A stretch of 64,000 bases of DNA from Rostratula benghalensis (lineage: Eukaryota; Chordata; Aves; Charadriiformes; Rostratulidae), in contig VXAI01000021.1 in assembly GCA_013399305.1 (NCBI GenBank), positions 4,093,874-4,157,873 of the forward strand, written 5' to 3'. A program made the translations under genes and the position numbers. The notes under the pieces are model-generated. The model did not search any database, was not told where the DNA came from, and saw only the letters and a program-made list of their open reading frames with translations. Positions within the stretch are counted from its first letter, which is position 1. Each line of letters starts with the position of its first letter. Shown piece by piece: positions 51,181 to 64,000 of the stretch.

Positions 51181-51197
51181 AAAAAAAAAAAAAAAAA
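51181..51197. repeat. A17 homopolymer
   Basis: Seventeen A in a row. Simple repeat. Confidence 0.95.
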
Positions 51198-51877
51198 GAA
51201 ATCTAGGTATTTTGGATTTTAATTTTGCTTATTTCCTGTGTGGCTATTTACCGTCAGCACTTCCTTTCCTGGTATTAATGAAGATAAACTGCAAAGTAGA
51301 TTTGTCACCATGAATGAGATTAACACAGCTAGGCATTAAAAGTTCATTTCTTCCTAACTGTTCTTAAATTAGACTGGTCTGTCTCCTGTATGTTAGCTTT
51401 AGTTTTATCTATTTATTCCTGATCTGGATGTATTAAACAAGGATCTGCAGCTTAATAATTTTGACTCTGTTCATAGGTAGTTCGTGAATGCAAAAAAAAA
51501 ATAAATAAAATAGGCAGCAACTATCAAAAACTATTTGTAATGAATTCTTCATACAGTTGTACCTGACAGTCCCTTGCCTTTGCATAGAAGACAAAGTGGG
51601 TCCTTATCCTCTGTATACACATACATACTCCCAAACAGAGGTGAGTAGGGGCACACACTGGCAAAAAAGAGACACATTTTTCCATTATCATGATTAGTGG
51701 TAATACATAGAAATAAACATTATCTCACTTTTATCGGTGTGAGATGTGTTGAGTAATAAAGACCTGAGACATGAGCAACTGAATGCGATGTAATATATTA
51801 TATCTGATTACAGAAGAGCACAGAATATTTTTGCCATCCTGAGGGAAATGTAGTAGTACTAGTTAACACATTATTTC

Positions 51878-51934
51878 ATTTCTTCTCTCTCTCTCTTGCT
51901 CTCCCTTTCCTCCTCTCCTTCCTCCTTGCCCTCC
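51878..51934. repeat. Pyrimidine-rich tract
   Basis: CT repeats grading into CCTCCTCTCC-like sequence. Simple or low-complexity repeat. Confidence 0.85.
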
Positions 51935-52202
51935 AGTAGAAAACCAAGCATAGACATCAGGCACATTTTTCAGTGAAAACATTAAGGAAATCACTAGGTT
52001 TTCCCCCCACAAATTTCAGTATTGATCAAATAGCACTGTATGACAAAGCTGTTACAGACAGGTTGAGTGTTAATCCTTAAATCCCCATGCATGTTGTAGG
52101 AACATCAACTTCATTATTATGATTTCTGTCATTAATGTTATATATAAACATAAATCAGAGCAACTGACTTGTAGCATCTTCCCCACATGTTCTGGCCTGG
52201 CC

Positions 52203-52283
52203 TATCTATTACAGTGGGACCAGGCATTAATACCTCTGACAGCTAGCTGTGAGACAAGAGCCCTGTTTTCACTGTAATAGATA
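52203..52283. repeat. 81-bp imperfect palindrome (long hairpin)
   Basis: TATCTATTACAGTG at 52203-52216 pairs perfectly with 52270-52283. The next inner bases pair partly (GG-A--CAGG with CCTG--TTT, allowing G-U pairs). A 12-base perfect palindrome, ACAGCTAGCTGT at 52239-52250, sits almost exactly at the centre. The structure is therefore one long hairpin rather than two unrelated repeats. It may be a short inverted-repeat transposon remnant or a structured RNA precursor; no family is recognised. Confidence 0.8.
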
Positions 52284-53195
52284 TGTCACTTCGTTATCCA
52301 GTAGCATTTGGATACACAGTATTGCTAAGACTATACACCAATGAATGTTTAATATGCTATTAAATCCACAGATACATACTTACACCTTTTTTAGCAATAC
52401 AACAGGGCAAATTTTACTCTGACAATATTACAGCAGATTTTGTAGTCCCATTCTGTGTCATTTTGGCAAAATTATAGTAGTAGTGTATGTATGTTTAAAC
52501 TGGGTTTTGCAGCCTTGATTTATTTATGCAACAAGATATCTTTCATTAATTTTAATCTAAAAACTGGGTTTACAAAATATCAATGCATCTACAGTTACAA
52601 ACTAGGCCTTGTAGCTGAAGCAATGCTATGAAAAGAGCTAACGTAGAGTATTTGTAAGCTCTGCTGAGTTTGTGTCTCATCTGAGGCATTGTTGCACAAA
52701 ATGCATAAAAAAAAATTATGACTACAGTCTTTAGTTACTTTTAATGCAGTCTAGGAGAACTACAGGGAATATTGTGATTTTGAAGTCTTCTGATAAGAAT
52801 GCTCCCCATCATATGTGGTGAAATACACTGCTATAGGTCTTTATTCATTTATTTATCGTGCTGCAATTCTCTAAAAAAGAAAATAGTTATTCTATAGTGA
52901 AATCATTGCTCATATGTAGAACTAATCACAGATGAAATTTAAATAATTTATATGCAAAATTAAGTTGCCTAATGGTATAGGACTTCAGTTAGCTATATGG
53001 CAACTTTACTGATATTCTGAAGCATTAGTACTCTGGTGAAAACAAGACAAACAAAAAAAAAGAGCAGGGTAGTGAACAAAGTCTGAGCAAAAGGGCTTTT
53101 CCCACATACTCTCAGTTTAGGAGCTCTAGTTTGGAATGCATCATGGTGCTGCAGGAGGTGTGTTTATCTTTTTCAAGTACCCAGCCTGAGAGAGG

Positions 53196-53203
53196 TATAA
53201 AAG
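53196..53203 (+). promoter_or_regulatory. TATA-box-like word
   Basis: TATAAAAG within GAGGTATAAAAGACC, a good match to a core TATA box with GC-richer edges. No transcript start, CpG-rich promoter or open frame follows, so this may be chance. Confidence 0.15.
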
Positions 53204-55824
53204 ACCATGAGTTGATCCATTAGGTAATTAGGCCCGATCCACATTGGTGCTACTACAAGAAGTCTTTCAGCTCATTTTTAGGGAGACTAGGATGAGGATT
53301 TTAGGATTGGAATCTGAGCTATGTGCATGCAGCAGCCTCCATATTATATATTTATTGAAAAGCCTGGCACACCTCTGGGCACTTCAAGAATAGTAATTGC
53401 TGTATAGAATCTGTGAGAGTGTGCGAATGTGTGTGTTTGTGTGCTGAGTGCATGTGTGTGGCCAAATAAAGTAAAAAAGCAGCTGGTACCAAAATACAGG
53501 AATTCCTAGAAGGCAGTGGAGGAACTGGAAGAGAACCGTTCCCAAATCCGTGGTACTCCTCTCTTCCCAGTGTGACACTTCACAGCACTGCCTGCTGGGA
53601 TGTCAAACTGGAAATCTTAGTGAAGAACTCTGCAAAATGTGGAGGCTTTGCCCTCATTTCTTAATGAGAGAAACAGTAGGCTGCACTAGTGGGATCATCA
53701 CGAGGTCAGAGATTAACATACTATTGTAAACAATGCTGATATCCTAATACTATTGAAAATAACCTCTCACTGAGATTAACTGAAAGTTCATGGGTCTGTT
53801 AAAATTGTCCAACCTCATGTTAATAGGTTACTGAAACCCAGATAACAAAAAAAATTGAGGTCCAACATGCTAGGAGATGGATTTCTTTTAAATACTATCT
53901 TGTGAGCAAAAGCTTTGATCCTGTAATGAATTATATGTATCTAATAAACTGCTACTTTTGTATCTTATGGGTATGTCCGGAAATGGTTACTTTTATTGAA
54001 TGTCCACTTGAATTCCTTGCTTTTTTGACTTTGAACTTCAAAAGTTGAAACAACTAATCTGAAGAATCAAACAGTAAATTAGGGAAATGGGATAATGATG
54101 ATTAAATTGTAAGAAGAATTCTAGACCTTTGGGTGTAGAAAATTAGTACCTATAGCAAAGAACCCAACCAACCAACAAAAATCAACCAACCAAAAACTTG
54201 AAAAGGTGTAGATTTGCATGACTTTTTTTTCTTTAATGTCGTGGGACTGTAATGATTCTGTGAAATGGAGCTAGGTAGGGGATGACAAGAACTCTCTCTT
54301 CACACTGTATTAAATCTCCCATGTTCAGCAATTCATATTACTGGGACAGGATAGGAAAAGCAGCCTAACTTAGGAGACTATTTTTTATTTCATTTTTTTA
54401 GCTTAATGGGGCTGGGAAGATTTTTTTTCTGGAAATACAAAACCTGTACATCAGCAAGATGTTGAGACTTGTGTGGGGTTGAGAAACAATTCTTCTCGTG
54501 CAAATGTAAAAAAAGGAAGGTTCCATGGGGCAATGGTACAATTTCCACTGAGATGTCCCTTGTGTATTACACTAATATTCTTAAAAGATAGATTGCTCTG
54601 CTTGGCCTTGTTGCAAAAGCAGGGACTGACAATGTCCAAACAAGCCTTCAGACTGCTCCACTAACACACATGTAATCAAGCCCCAGGCAAAATGAATGAA
54701 GGAAACAACCTACCTTGTGCACACTTCTATTTCTATTATTTAGTGAGACTCAGCTGTATACCATCTCTTTGACTCTTGAAAGATAAGGAGACGTCAGAAG
54801 CCCAGCCAAAATTAGATGATAAATTGAATGTGGACAGTAAGAAAAAAAAGGAAACGATCCTAGTCAAATGGAACACTCTGCTTTTCTATAGGAAGATGGC
54901 AATAAAGAACAAAAAGGTAATATAAATAGTAGCATCCAGAAGCTAGACATGTGATATCCAGTAACAATTTAAGACAATGAAATGGAGAAGAAAGAAGGTG
55001 AAAATTATCAGGTAAGAGTGAAGCATGGAACCTGGAGTGAGAGGCAGGATAGTGCACGGAGAGGTTATGTCTATTTAGTCTCCAGTGGTCTTGTAAACTC
55101 TTTTAACATGATGAGTTACTTGCTTCCTTGCATCCTGATTTTTTTCTGTTTTCTGAACAAAATTAAGGATAGCAGAAGTTTTACATAGACATGAATTCAA
55201 GATTCACCCTGTTTCCAACTTCCCTTGTGTGTCCAACCCAGTCTGTGTTTCTACGCTTCCAATCTGCAGGCTCTTTTTGACTCCACAGACCTCTTCCTGT
55301 GCAGCAGCAGCTGGCAATGCATGAGTATAGCTTCCACTTTCCCAGGGCACCAAGAGTTGGAAACATTTGCTGCCCTGGTAAGATTTAGACATAGTCGTGC
55401 TCAGGGTTCAAAGAAGCCAAAGCAGCAGAATCTGAATGAAACAACTAGCTCTGAAAATGGAGGATTAAAAATGCGGCAATGCTACCTATAATACCAGTCC
55501 AATCAACTAGTATCAGTAGTAAAGACATAACTGTTTAACGATTGGGATTCACACAGCAGCAGTGGAGTACAAATAATTCTAGCAAACCGATCCGTGTGAT
55601 AAAATCTTGCTCCAAATATTATTCTAGTCAAGAGATACAGACCTCTTAACTTTTGGATAAAGACCTATAAAAGACTGAATTGCTAGTGTTAGACACGTAT
55701 GAACTAAGGCAAATGATAACAAGGCTATGAGTTCTAACACAACTACAGCTGTGAATATTCCTGAAGCATATTTTGCCCTGCAATTCTATAATATTTAAGT
55801 AATTTGAAACATATTTTCCTATAT

Positions 55825-55863
55825 ATCTCTGATGTTCAGTTTATTTAAGCTAACATCAGAGAT
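55825..55863. repeat. 12-bp hairpin
   Basis: ATCTCTGATGTT at 55825-55836 pairs exactly with AACATCAGAGAT at 55852-55863 around a 15-base loop. No gene context. Confidence 0.85.
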
Positions 55864-58144
55864 CAAACCCAGAGATGTTATTCTGTATAGGGATTCATTT
55901 ACTGTTCCCACTGCCTGTAACCAATATCTACCTGGGGCGAGTTCCTCCCACATTTATTCTCTCCAGGGAAGGAAAGTTAAAAATTTGACTCAGGTTCTTT
56001 AATTATACAAAAGATAGAAAAAAGATTTTATATTTTTAAGTATATGATCCATTCCATGCATATGTTAGAGGATACTAAAAGAGATTCCCACACTTCAGCA
56101 GTATTAGCATCTCTAGCAGAACTTACTGTTAGACCCTAACTCCTCCCATATACCCTGAAGTCATACCACCACCACTGCTAGCTTTTCCCCTCTGAGCAGA
56201 GAGGAAAGGGAGCCAGGAAAAAGGCAGCTACCTGAGTTCCTTTGCTGTATATCAGCTTAAAAATTTGCCATCATGTCCACACAACCAGGGACAACTTCCC
56301 TTTCTTACTGACCATCATTATGGTGTAATCCCTTTGCCTTCTCCTTAGGTTCTTTGCAAGTCCAATGGCAAGGACTTCTTAGCTGAAGAAGTGAGGCTGT
56401 GATCTCAGACACAGTAGGGTAGGAAGCTCTGACAGCAGTGAGGCTCTCTCTGTAAGCTAGAGAGTCCTGTCCAAAAAATTTGGTTTGGCCCAGACTATCT
56501 CAAGGAAATGACCACATGGAACAAAACAAGGCTATTAAAGTTACCTGTCTCCAAATTCCTGCAATTCTTCCCATGCCTGCCCTGGAAATGCAGAAAGTAG
56601 TAAAGCTAAGAAAGGCTACAAAAAAAAAGGGGGGGTTTTTTGTGTGAGGGGTGATGGATTATATTAGACAAGGTGAGAAAAAGATTGCATTAATTATGGT
56701 GAAAACAACAACACATGCTACTGAAGTAGAGTACTGAAGTATGTGCATGAAGCAGGGAGGAAAAACATTCATTTTATACCATACGTATTCTAAAATATTT
56801 TCTGCATTGACATGACCTGCTTCTTTTTTCACCACAAGTTATGCAAAATCATGTAACCTGTTGCACATTACTTTCTTCTGCCCTTGGGCTAATTACATGA
56901 TTTCTCTTTGAACAGCATTCAAATTTCATTCCCTATAATGTGCTTAAAGTGCAAACAAGCTGAGACAGAGGCTGTTCTGGATTTGACTCATAGGTGTGGG
57001 TGTGTGTATGTAAATATATACATTTTATATTACACACATAAACATGTAAAATGGCGCAAACACTAATGTTAGAAGGCACAATAAGAAACTTTTTAGTGGG
57101 GAGGGGAAAGAATCCAAGAAGCATGTTGTTAATGCTGGCTTCATTCAACAGGTCATTGCAAACCACCTAGCATTCAAAAAAAGACAGTGATTTGATACAA
57201 ACCCCTGTTTTTCTGGCAAAATGTCAACTTGTGACACATCACCATAAAATGAGGAACCAAATGAAACCATATAATGTTGAGTGTTTTGTTTCTGTTAAAA
57301 GAATAATAACAACTTTTAAAGAAGGGAGGTTCTTTTTTTTTCACTGAGAATGACAGAATCCATTTTGGTAATAATTCTAATATCAATAAATTCATTAAGA
57401 AGACTCTAAAGTAGCAACACCTTCTGTAGAATAGGAGTAAACTAGGTCCAAAAGGAGAGATTAAGCACATCTAGTGTTAATACCTTCATTAAAATAACAT
57501 AATGTGTAGTAGTCACAGGCCCTATATATAGACCCCATACTAGGTAACTAACGCAGATATGATAATGATATCTCAGATAACAAAAGTATAATTTTTGTAT
57601 AAATATGTATGTGTAAATGTGTATAAAAATAAATATATATACATAGCCTATAGGCAGGCATGCACACACACAAACACCCCATGTGTATGCAATATGCAAA
57701 CACACCTGTCAGGTAGCACACACTCATTAGCCATAATTAAACATAAATGTTCTGCAGACATTTCCTGCGAGACATTTCACTGACTGCAAGTATATTAATT
57801 TTTAAATGTCCATATAGTATTTTATGCTAGCAGTGAGGACTCTAATAAAAGTTGTAGACAGACCTCTAAAATTTAGAAATTTCTTCATGTTACCTCCATT
57901 ATAAATGTCTTCGTTCCTGAAAGAGCTGCCAATGTATTAAACTAGTCTAAAGGAAGTTGCTCAGATGTGATCTTTAGATAGGTAGGTACAGAGTTCCTAT
58001 AGCATGTTCCTTTAAAAAGAAAGAATCCACTTTAGATTCTAATCTTTGAGAAATCCCAACACCTTCAGGCCATTGCAGAATAATAAATAAATACCAGAAA
58101 AGATGTTGTGTTTAGGTGCTTGTCTTCACAGGGATTTGGTTTAC

Positions 58145-58190
58145 CAGGACTCTGGGTGTCCTGGTTGATAAGAAGGAGAAAAACACCAGC
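58145..58190 (+). mobile_element. Possible tiny CR1 ORF2 remnant
   Basis: The plus strand reads LGVLVDKKEKN from about 58152, like the CR1 word EKDLGVLVDKKLNMS. The next bases (AACACCAGCAGT) resemble the following SQQ region. Nothing on either side is clearly CR1, so this may be chance. Confidence 0.3.
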
Positions 58191-61100
58191 AGTCCAGAAG
58201 AAGCAGCAGCGGCTGCAGCAACAAAAAGGTCATGAAAAATAAAGAAAATAAAACAAACAGCTCATTTAAGGTAAAAGAAATAGAAGAAACGGCCATAAAA
58301 CAACATGCTTGGGAAAGAAAATTAAAATAAAGGGCAGTTTGAAACAAATCAAAATGTCATCAAAACAAAAAAATAGGAAACCCATAAGAAACTAATAAAA
58401 TAAACGGTAATTGGAAGAAACTGCAAATAAAAATAAAATGAAACTAACTGGAGCAACAGGTAGTGGCTCTTGTTATACAAAAGATTGAGTGGAATCAGAA
58501 GCTTCTGGACTTCCCCAGGAGATGGGAATGCTGTTGGACCACTGGCCCTAGCTTGTGAAACTGTAACAAGAAGTGATCAACTTGGTTCAAAGTTTTAATC
58601 CAAACAGGTTTGAATTTTCTGACAGTCTGGATGCAAAGTTGGTATCTCTTTCCTCCATTTTGTCTAACAGGTTATAAAATTAAAAGGAAAGAAAACACAC
58701 ATGCACCCTGCTTCTCAAAGGCAAAAGTGGTGCTTTAAACACCCCAGAACCTTCCAGCCAACTAAATCATTGCATGTGTCTTTTGTGAGTGGAAATCGGA
58801 TCTCAAGCCTAGACACTGTAACTGGTGCTCAGGCGTTTTGGAGTTACCCTGTGTGTGCTGTGGAGGGAGCTCAGGCAGCTGGCTGGAGCTCAGCTGCCTC
58901 TAGGAGGCCTGTGGAAGGCAGGACAGACAAGGGGTTGTGTGAGACAGCTCCCAAGATTATAACATAAGTACCATGAACTGTGCAGGGAGAGAAGAAAATA
59001 AGCACCTAATAAATGATTGAACAGGTAGCATTTCACTTCTAACTAGACACCGGCGCTTAAAGGAGGAACCCACCAAATTAATGTGCTGCATCTTTTTTTA
59101 TTAGCTACGACAAGGGAATGACAAACAGTTGTGGCCAAAATTTGTGAAATAAGCTTAAATTACTAATAGGCCAAAGAAAGGGCCTTAGCTACATGACAGT
59201 AGAGGGAAGGGGTTGCTAGTATGACATTCATAATGGCTCAAATCAAATGGTAACTTTCACAAAAATTGTAGAGTTGAGTTTATTCTATTGTCAACACCAG
59301 TGTGAGAAACTGCACGCCTGAATTTCCCCTGATGCCTCCCTCCAACAGGCCAGCTGTTGTGGCCACCTTCCACACGTGGTGGGCTGTAGGGCTCTGTTTT
59401 GTGGCTGGGTGAGGGAGAGCAAGCTGTGACTGCAGCTCTGGTGGGCTGCATCCTCCACTACCATTTATTAACAGCTTCAAATGGCTGTGCAACACCTGCA
59501 TTTTAGGCTAAGCAGGCAAACCACTGTATCACACCAGTGTAAAAGAATCAAGATTCATAACTACAGTTGCAATAAGCTCCAGATCTGGAGCCATTTCCTA
59601 ATGACAGAAATAGATGAATAAAGTAGCTAAACAGACCGTGTTCATCAAGCCTACTAGAAACCTAACACCCTGCTTCAGCAGTTTATTTTGCCTTTTTTTT
59701 TTTTAATGTATTTGTTCTTAAATGGCCCCTAAACCCACGCTGTGCAGTAATTTATACAAATATTCACAGTCAACTCTGCACTCAGTATATATAATTTTAT
59801 TGTTTTGACTTAAAAGTCACAAGATTGAAATAAAAAAGCACGAGTGGCACTTTGCCATACTGCCCCTAGAGAACAAGAGGCTGTCAGCCTGAGCTCTGTG
59901 CCAACAGGTTGTTGTGTACTAGACTAAACGGAACAGCAATAAGTCTACACAGCAGAGCTTTGCTGAAAGATGTGATCACACCTCCTAATGTGACTCCATG
60001 GCTCTGTTACTTACAGCTAAATTACATTATTATGACTTCATTGTTGAATCCCAATTCTCCTAATTATAGCCTAGAGATCTATTATTTGATTTTGTAACAC
60101 CAAGTGCTTCTTTTCTAAATCATGTAATCTCTTGTAGCTTATTAATGTCAGGTTTGTGCACACGCAGGGACTTGGTTGTTTGCCAGGCAGAATCAAATTT
60201 TCAAATTTTCACTGTGTTATGTTGCAGGGGTTTGCTTGTTACAATCTAATTATATTGGCACTGAAAGCAAATTTATATTATAAAGCACTTTAACTCTTTC
60301 ATGGCAACATATTTGCATATGTAAGTGTCTCGCCATTGGTCTATTAGCTTTTTCATTGGGAAATTTTTATAGGATTGTGTGGAAAAGAATAATAGTTCTG
60401 AAACCATTAACTATTTATTTTCCTTCGAAAATGGAAATGTTTTCTTTTAAAGTGATGTTCTTTGGAATAAATTCATGAGTTAAATGCAAGTAGGTGCCAC
60501 ACATGAAACTGCCTTTCAGCTTCATAATGACAAAAGCAGAAAATGGGAATTTATTGTTTTATTAAATTATAAAAATTTTAAGATGTCATTTTAAACTGTG
60601 ATCCTATTTCCCCAGTATAAAAACTGTCTGTCAGGTGGTTTGGGTTTTATTTGCATAATTCCCAATAATGTTAAGTACGTTTGGTTACAAGTAGAGTATT
60701 TTATATTATGAGCAAGCTTTAAAGCTTAAAGTCCCAGTAATATGCATGTCATTTGCTTCTGCTGAAGTCAATGGAAGTTGAGGGGACTCAGGATTTCCCA
60801 GACTCAGAGAATGAGCAAGAGTGAAATAAGAGACTACAGTTCTCAATGACTACGTTCCCCTTGGATGTGGGTTGGGGCCATGAGTGGTTTTAGAGCTTTC
60901 TTTAAACTGCCTGTTTGTGTGATGCATTCTCAGGGCTGCGAGGGCTGTGCCCTAGTCTGCCGTTCCTGTAACGCAAAGAAAAGGCTGCTCTTTCACTTTC
61001 TTCACCTGGTGTAGCTATGAGTGCCTCCTGAAAGGAATGGGTCTGCACCATCCCACTCTCCTGGTTGCTCGCAGCCAACAGGCTTCCATTTCTCTTGCAT

Positions 61101-64000
61101 GAGGTCAAATAATTGTGAGGGTGCACTGTAAGTCATACAACTGGGAGTTTGATGACGTTTTCTCTTTTTTTTTTTTTTTCATTTTACCCTGCCCCCACCC
61201 CCTCTTCATTTTCAATCACTGATTTGCTGTGCAGTCAGGAGACTGTGCAGCTCAGTCCAATGCATGAGAAAGGGCAAAGCCTGCAGCTGGGGCAGCTGGA
61301 GAGAGGGTAGAGCAGGGCTGCTGCTCTCAGCAAGAGCTTACAGGTACACCAGATTAGGTATAATATGAAACTGTACCCCAAACCGTACCCTAATTGCCTG
61401 CCTCCTGCAGCAACTATGACAGATAAAAAGCAAGTAGTCTATAATGTGCAGCCTGCCTTCCCTGCTTCCAATACTTGGCATTTTGTTGGTTCTGCGTTAC
61501 AGTTAGATTTCCACCATACAGAACAAAATGTTCCACAGGGGACAATACTGCCTGGTATGTGATATCTTTCTGTCTGCTATCAGAGAAGCAAGAAAAAGTA
61601 TCAGCATTCAGAGACAAGCATAGGACTGAGCAATTGGGGAAGACTTTGTCACTCAGCATATACTTGTAATCGGCTTAGTAGAATGGGGCACACCACTTGT
61701 TGCTCTAGGGAGACAGAAGTTTACAGAATATGGGATCATGATGGAGAAATCATATGTAGACACTGTTGCCACTTAGAAGCTAAAAGATTTCAAGATTTAC
61801 TGCCAACAGAACAAAGTTTTTCTCTGTTGCCCTAGATAAATAGGCCTGGATGTTTAGTCCAAAGAATTCAATAGAACTCTTTTCATTGTCCTCAATGGAC
61901 TCTATTTCTGCATGCTCCAGGTAGCTAATGAGTGTGGTAACCTACATAGTTATCTTTGATGAATCTCAGTAAATACCAGCTACAATATATAAATCAGGGA
62001 TGACATGTTTCTCAGAAATAGTTAATGAGTACTGTATTACTCTTTTATTTCTCCCTTACAGAGAGAAGCCCACTCTCCATTTTCTTCTTTCCAGATGCAC
62101 ATTGAGAGATACCGACCCAATATACTGTCATTTGAAGAAGTTCCCTATCTTAGTTCTGTGCTTCATGTTAGCTTTTCCATTTATTTATCCAGTCCATGGT
62201 AACCAGATCAAATAGCAATTGATAACTGTTTATGCAGTTAGTGCTCCTTACTGAGTCAAATCCAATGTCAGTTCTACGCAGTGAATAATAAAGTCTAGCT
62301 TTCAATGTCTATTAAAACACCCCATTGGTAGGCTTGCCTGCTGAAGAAATGTGTACACTCTACAGCCAGATTTAATGGGTTGGTTCATAGGTGGATCACC
62401 TTACCCTGTATGGGAGTACTTTTAATATTTGCAAGGATTGTCATTTCCATTCCAAGTAGGTGTCTGGAAACAGAAGTGCAGCAACAACTACTCTTTCTAT
62501 ATAGTAAGGTGTTTTTTCTATATATTTTGATTCTACAAAACTGTGCAGGAACACTAGCAAAATTGGCACAAGTCAAGAAATAATAAGAATAAAAAGAAAT
62601 TTCCATGAGAGAATAAGATACCAACACGAAAACTGTTATCAAGATACAGTGGAACAAATGGGCATTATATATATCAAAAAGCAAATGTTACATTTACTAC
62701 AGTTACAGGAATTTTAACGTCTTTCAGCTGATCCCTGTAAAACAGGCCTCCTATTAAAGTTCCTCTGAAGCTGTTAAAATGAGAATTGCAATTAGAACTG
62801 CAATTCAAGTAGCATAGAGATCGCCTGCATTTCCCACACAGTAAGTTTAGGTACATATACACAGCTCACATTACTAAGCAACATAAGCAGTATGAAATTT
62901 GAAAGAGCAACTTTTGTGTCTTCTGTGGTGCAAGTGTGAGAGGTTTGACCAAGCAAAGCAATAGTCCATGATAAAGAAGCAATCAAAAGCAATTACACAG
63001 CAAATTACCCTTCTGCAAGGGTGTTTAGTAAGAAATACTGATGTGTGGCCACTTAATGTATTTTGTAACAAATCATTGATTGAATGTATGGATACAGCTG
63101 AGGGTTCCTCTTATTGCACTATTAAAGCAGTGTATTCAATAGTTTTATGTAGCTGTCCAACAAGGAGGTGGGGTTTTGACCCAAAAGAAGATCCAGAGCT
63201 TAGATTTTCCTTGTGGTAGATTCATAGGATTAAAAATGGATTGTCGTATTTCTTGATTACACAGTTATGGAGCAATTACCTGCCATATTTGCAGGTACTT
63301 TATCTTCCTCCTCTAGTCACCATAACTGAAGATTTTAAAACAACTTCAGATGGAGAAACTGCCATGGCTATTTTGATTCTGAACTTTGTATCAATCATAC
63401 TAGCTGCTCACACGCCAGTTTTGTTTTGCTATGAATATCAATGAACTTTCCTTCTTCTGCTATATTTCATTACACTTCATACTGTAGAGAGTTGTACTTT
63501 GCCTTGCACTTTGGGGTTTTTTTTGTTTTTTTTTTGTGGTGAAACCTGTATGTGCATCCTGGCCTAAGCACATACACTTTATTTTTTGGAAGTGGCATAG
63601 GCAGACGATACAACTTCCTGGTGAAGCTGCAGATGTTCGACAAATTTTGGAATAGAATTGAAGTCTCCCAAGCCCTAGAGCTGTGGTTTCATTGTTGCCT
63701 TCTACCATCTATAAATATGTATTGGGTTTCTGTCCATTAGAGTTTTTCTCAAGACTGTGCTGTTTCAGCTGTATTTAATGCACATAGGCTCATATATTTT
63801 TTTCTGTGGAACATATTTAATACATAATCAATTATTAAATAGGGTAGTGTGAAGAAATTGAACCAAAAGGAGACACCCATACAACCCAAATTTTTATTGG
63901 CTTTGTGACTCATTAATGAGCTTTACTCAGTGCTGCTATTGTGCTGAGCGTCTTATAATGAAATATACAGGGTTAATGGCTGTAAATGCAGTGGGTTTAA
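58191..64000. other. Non-coding DNA with candidate conserved blocks
   Basis: No coding exon recognised. Moderate-GC stretches lie at about 58840-58970 and 59290-59500. The block 59960-60780 has many TAAT-type words and two exact octamers (ATTTGCAT) at 60311 and 60649, and looks like a possible conserved non-coding region. T tracts lie at 61159-61179 and 63510-63536. The last 130 bases carry a TGACTCA word and the palindrome CTCATTAATGAG at 63909-63920. Confidence 0.5.

Larger units (their letters stand above)
48813..58144. other. Non-coding DNA, no gene recognised
   Basis: No frame exceeds 98 codons and none resembles a known protein. Simple repeats and hairpins are listed separately. A TATAAAAG word lies at 53196-53203 and an exon-like 108-base stretch at 55270-55377, neither strong enough to call as a gene. 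TG/CA-rich patches occur at 53420-53461, 56995-57045 and 57595-57715. Confidence 0.5.

Noticed and set aside
57595..57715. TA and CA repeats as a regulatory Z-DNA region
   Set aside because: Ordinary interrupted microsatellite sequence; no promoter or gene beside it.
1..64000. Endogenous retrovirus, CRISPR array, tRNA or rRNA gene, bacterial operon
   Set aside because: No gag, pol or env words, paired LTRs, spaced direct repeats, cloverleaf or ribosomal sequence were recognised; the only reverse transcriptase is of CR1 type.

Overview
The window looks like intergenic or intronic DNA from a bird, or a close archosaur relative. It is AT-rich and poor in CpG, and no stretch reads as a conserved protein-coding exon. 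Its recognisable repeats are almost all CR1 LINE retrotransposons, with the usual 3' ends (a run close to AAGGTCCCTTCCAACC followed by ATTCTATG-type octamers). A 230-base block of N shows that it comes from a scaffolded draft assembly. No tRNA, rRNA, bacterial gene, CRISPR array or retroviral gene was recognised. Nearly all open frames are chance frames or shadows of CR1 code.

Layout. 1-9924: AT-rich non-coding DNA with a sharp palindrome near 6850. 9925-11411: a damaged plus-strand CR1 whose endonuclease half is joined directly to a reverse transcriptase C-terminal piece. 10981-11675 and 16350-17044: two 695-base arms that are, as far as I can read, identical inverted copies, separated by a 4,674-base spacer. 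The spacer carries unusually GC-rich and CpG-rich islands. 16614-18910: a stack of three CR1 pieces, comprising a minus-strand reverse transcriptase piece, a plus-strand 3' piece meeting it head to head at about 17780, and an older minus-strand CR1. 28628-29345: two plus-strand CR1 3' ends. 36605-36834: assembly gap. 37300-37860: minus-strand CR1 3' end. 45150-46634: the best-preserved CR1, with most of the reverse transcriptase. 48315-48812: another CR1 3' end. The rest is non-coding DNA with simple repeats, several short perfect hairpins and blocks that look like possible conserved non-coding elements.

There is no operon or pathway here. The main biological story is structural. An old CR1, together with unique flanking DNA, was recently copied in inverted orientation about 5 kb away (or the assembly has falsely done so). 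The arms show no divergence, while the CR1 inside them is clearly old. The CR1 pair at 16614-18174 also has the geometry expected of a 5'-inverted (twin-primed) insertion. No previously undescribed gene system is supported by the sequence.
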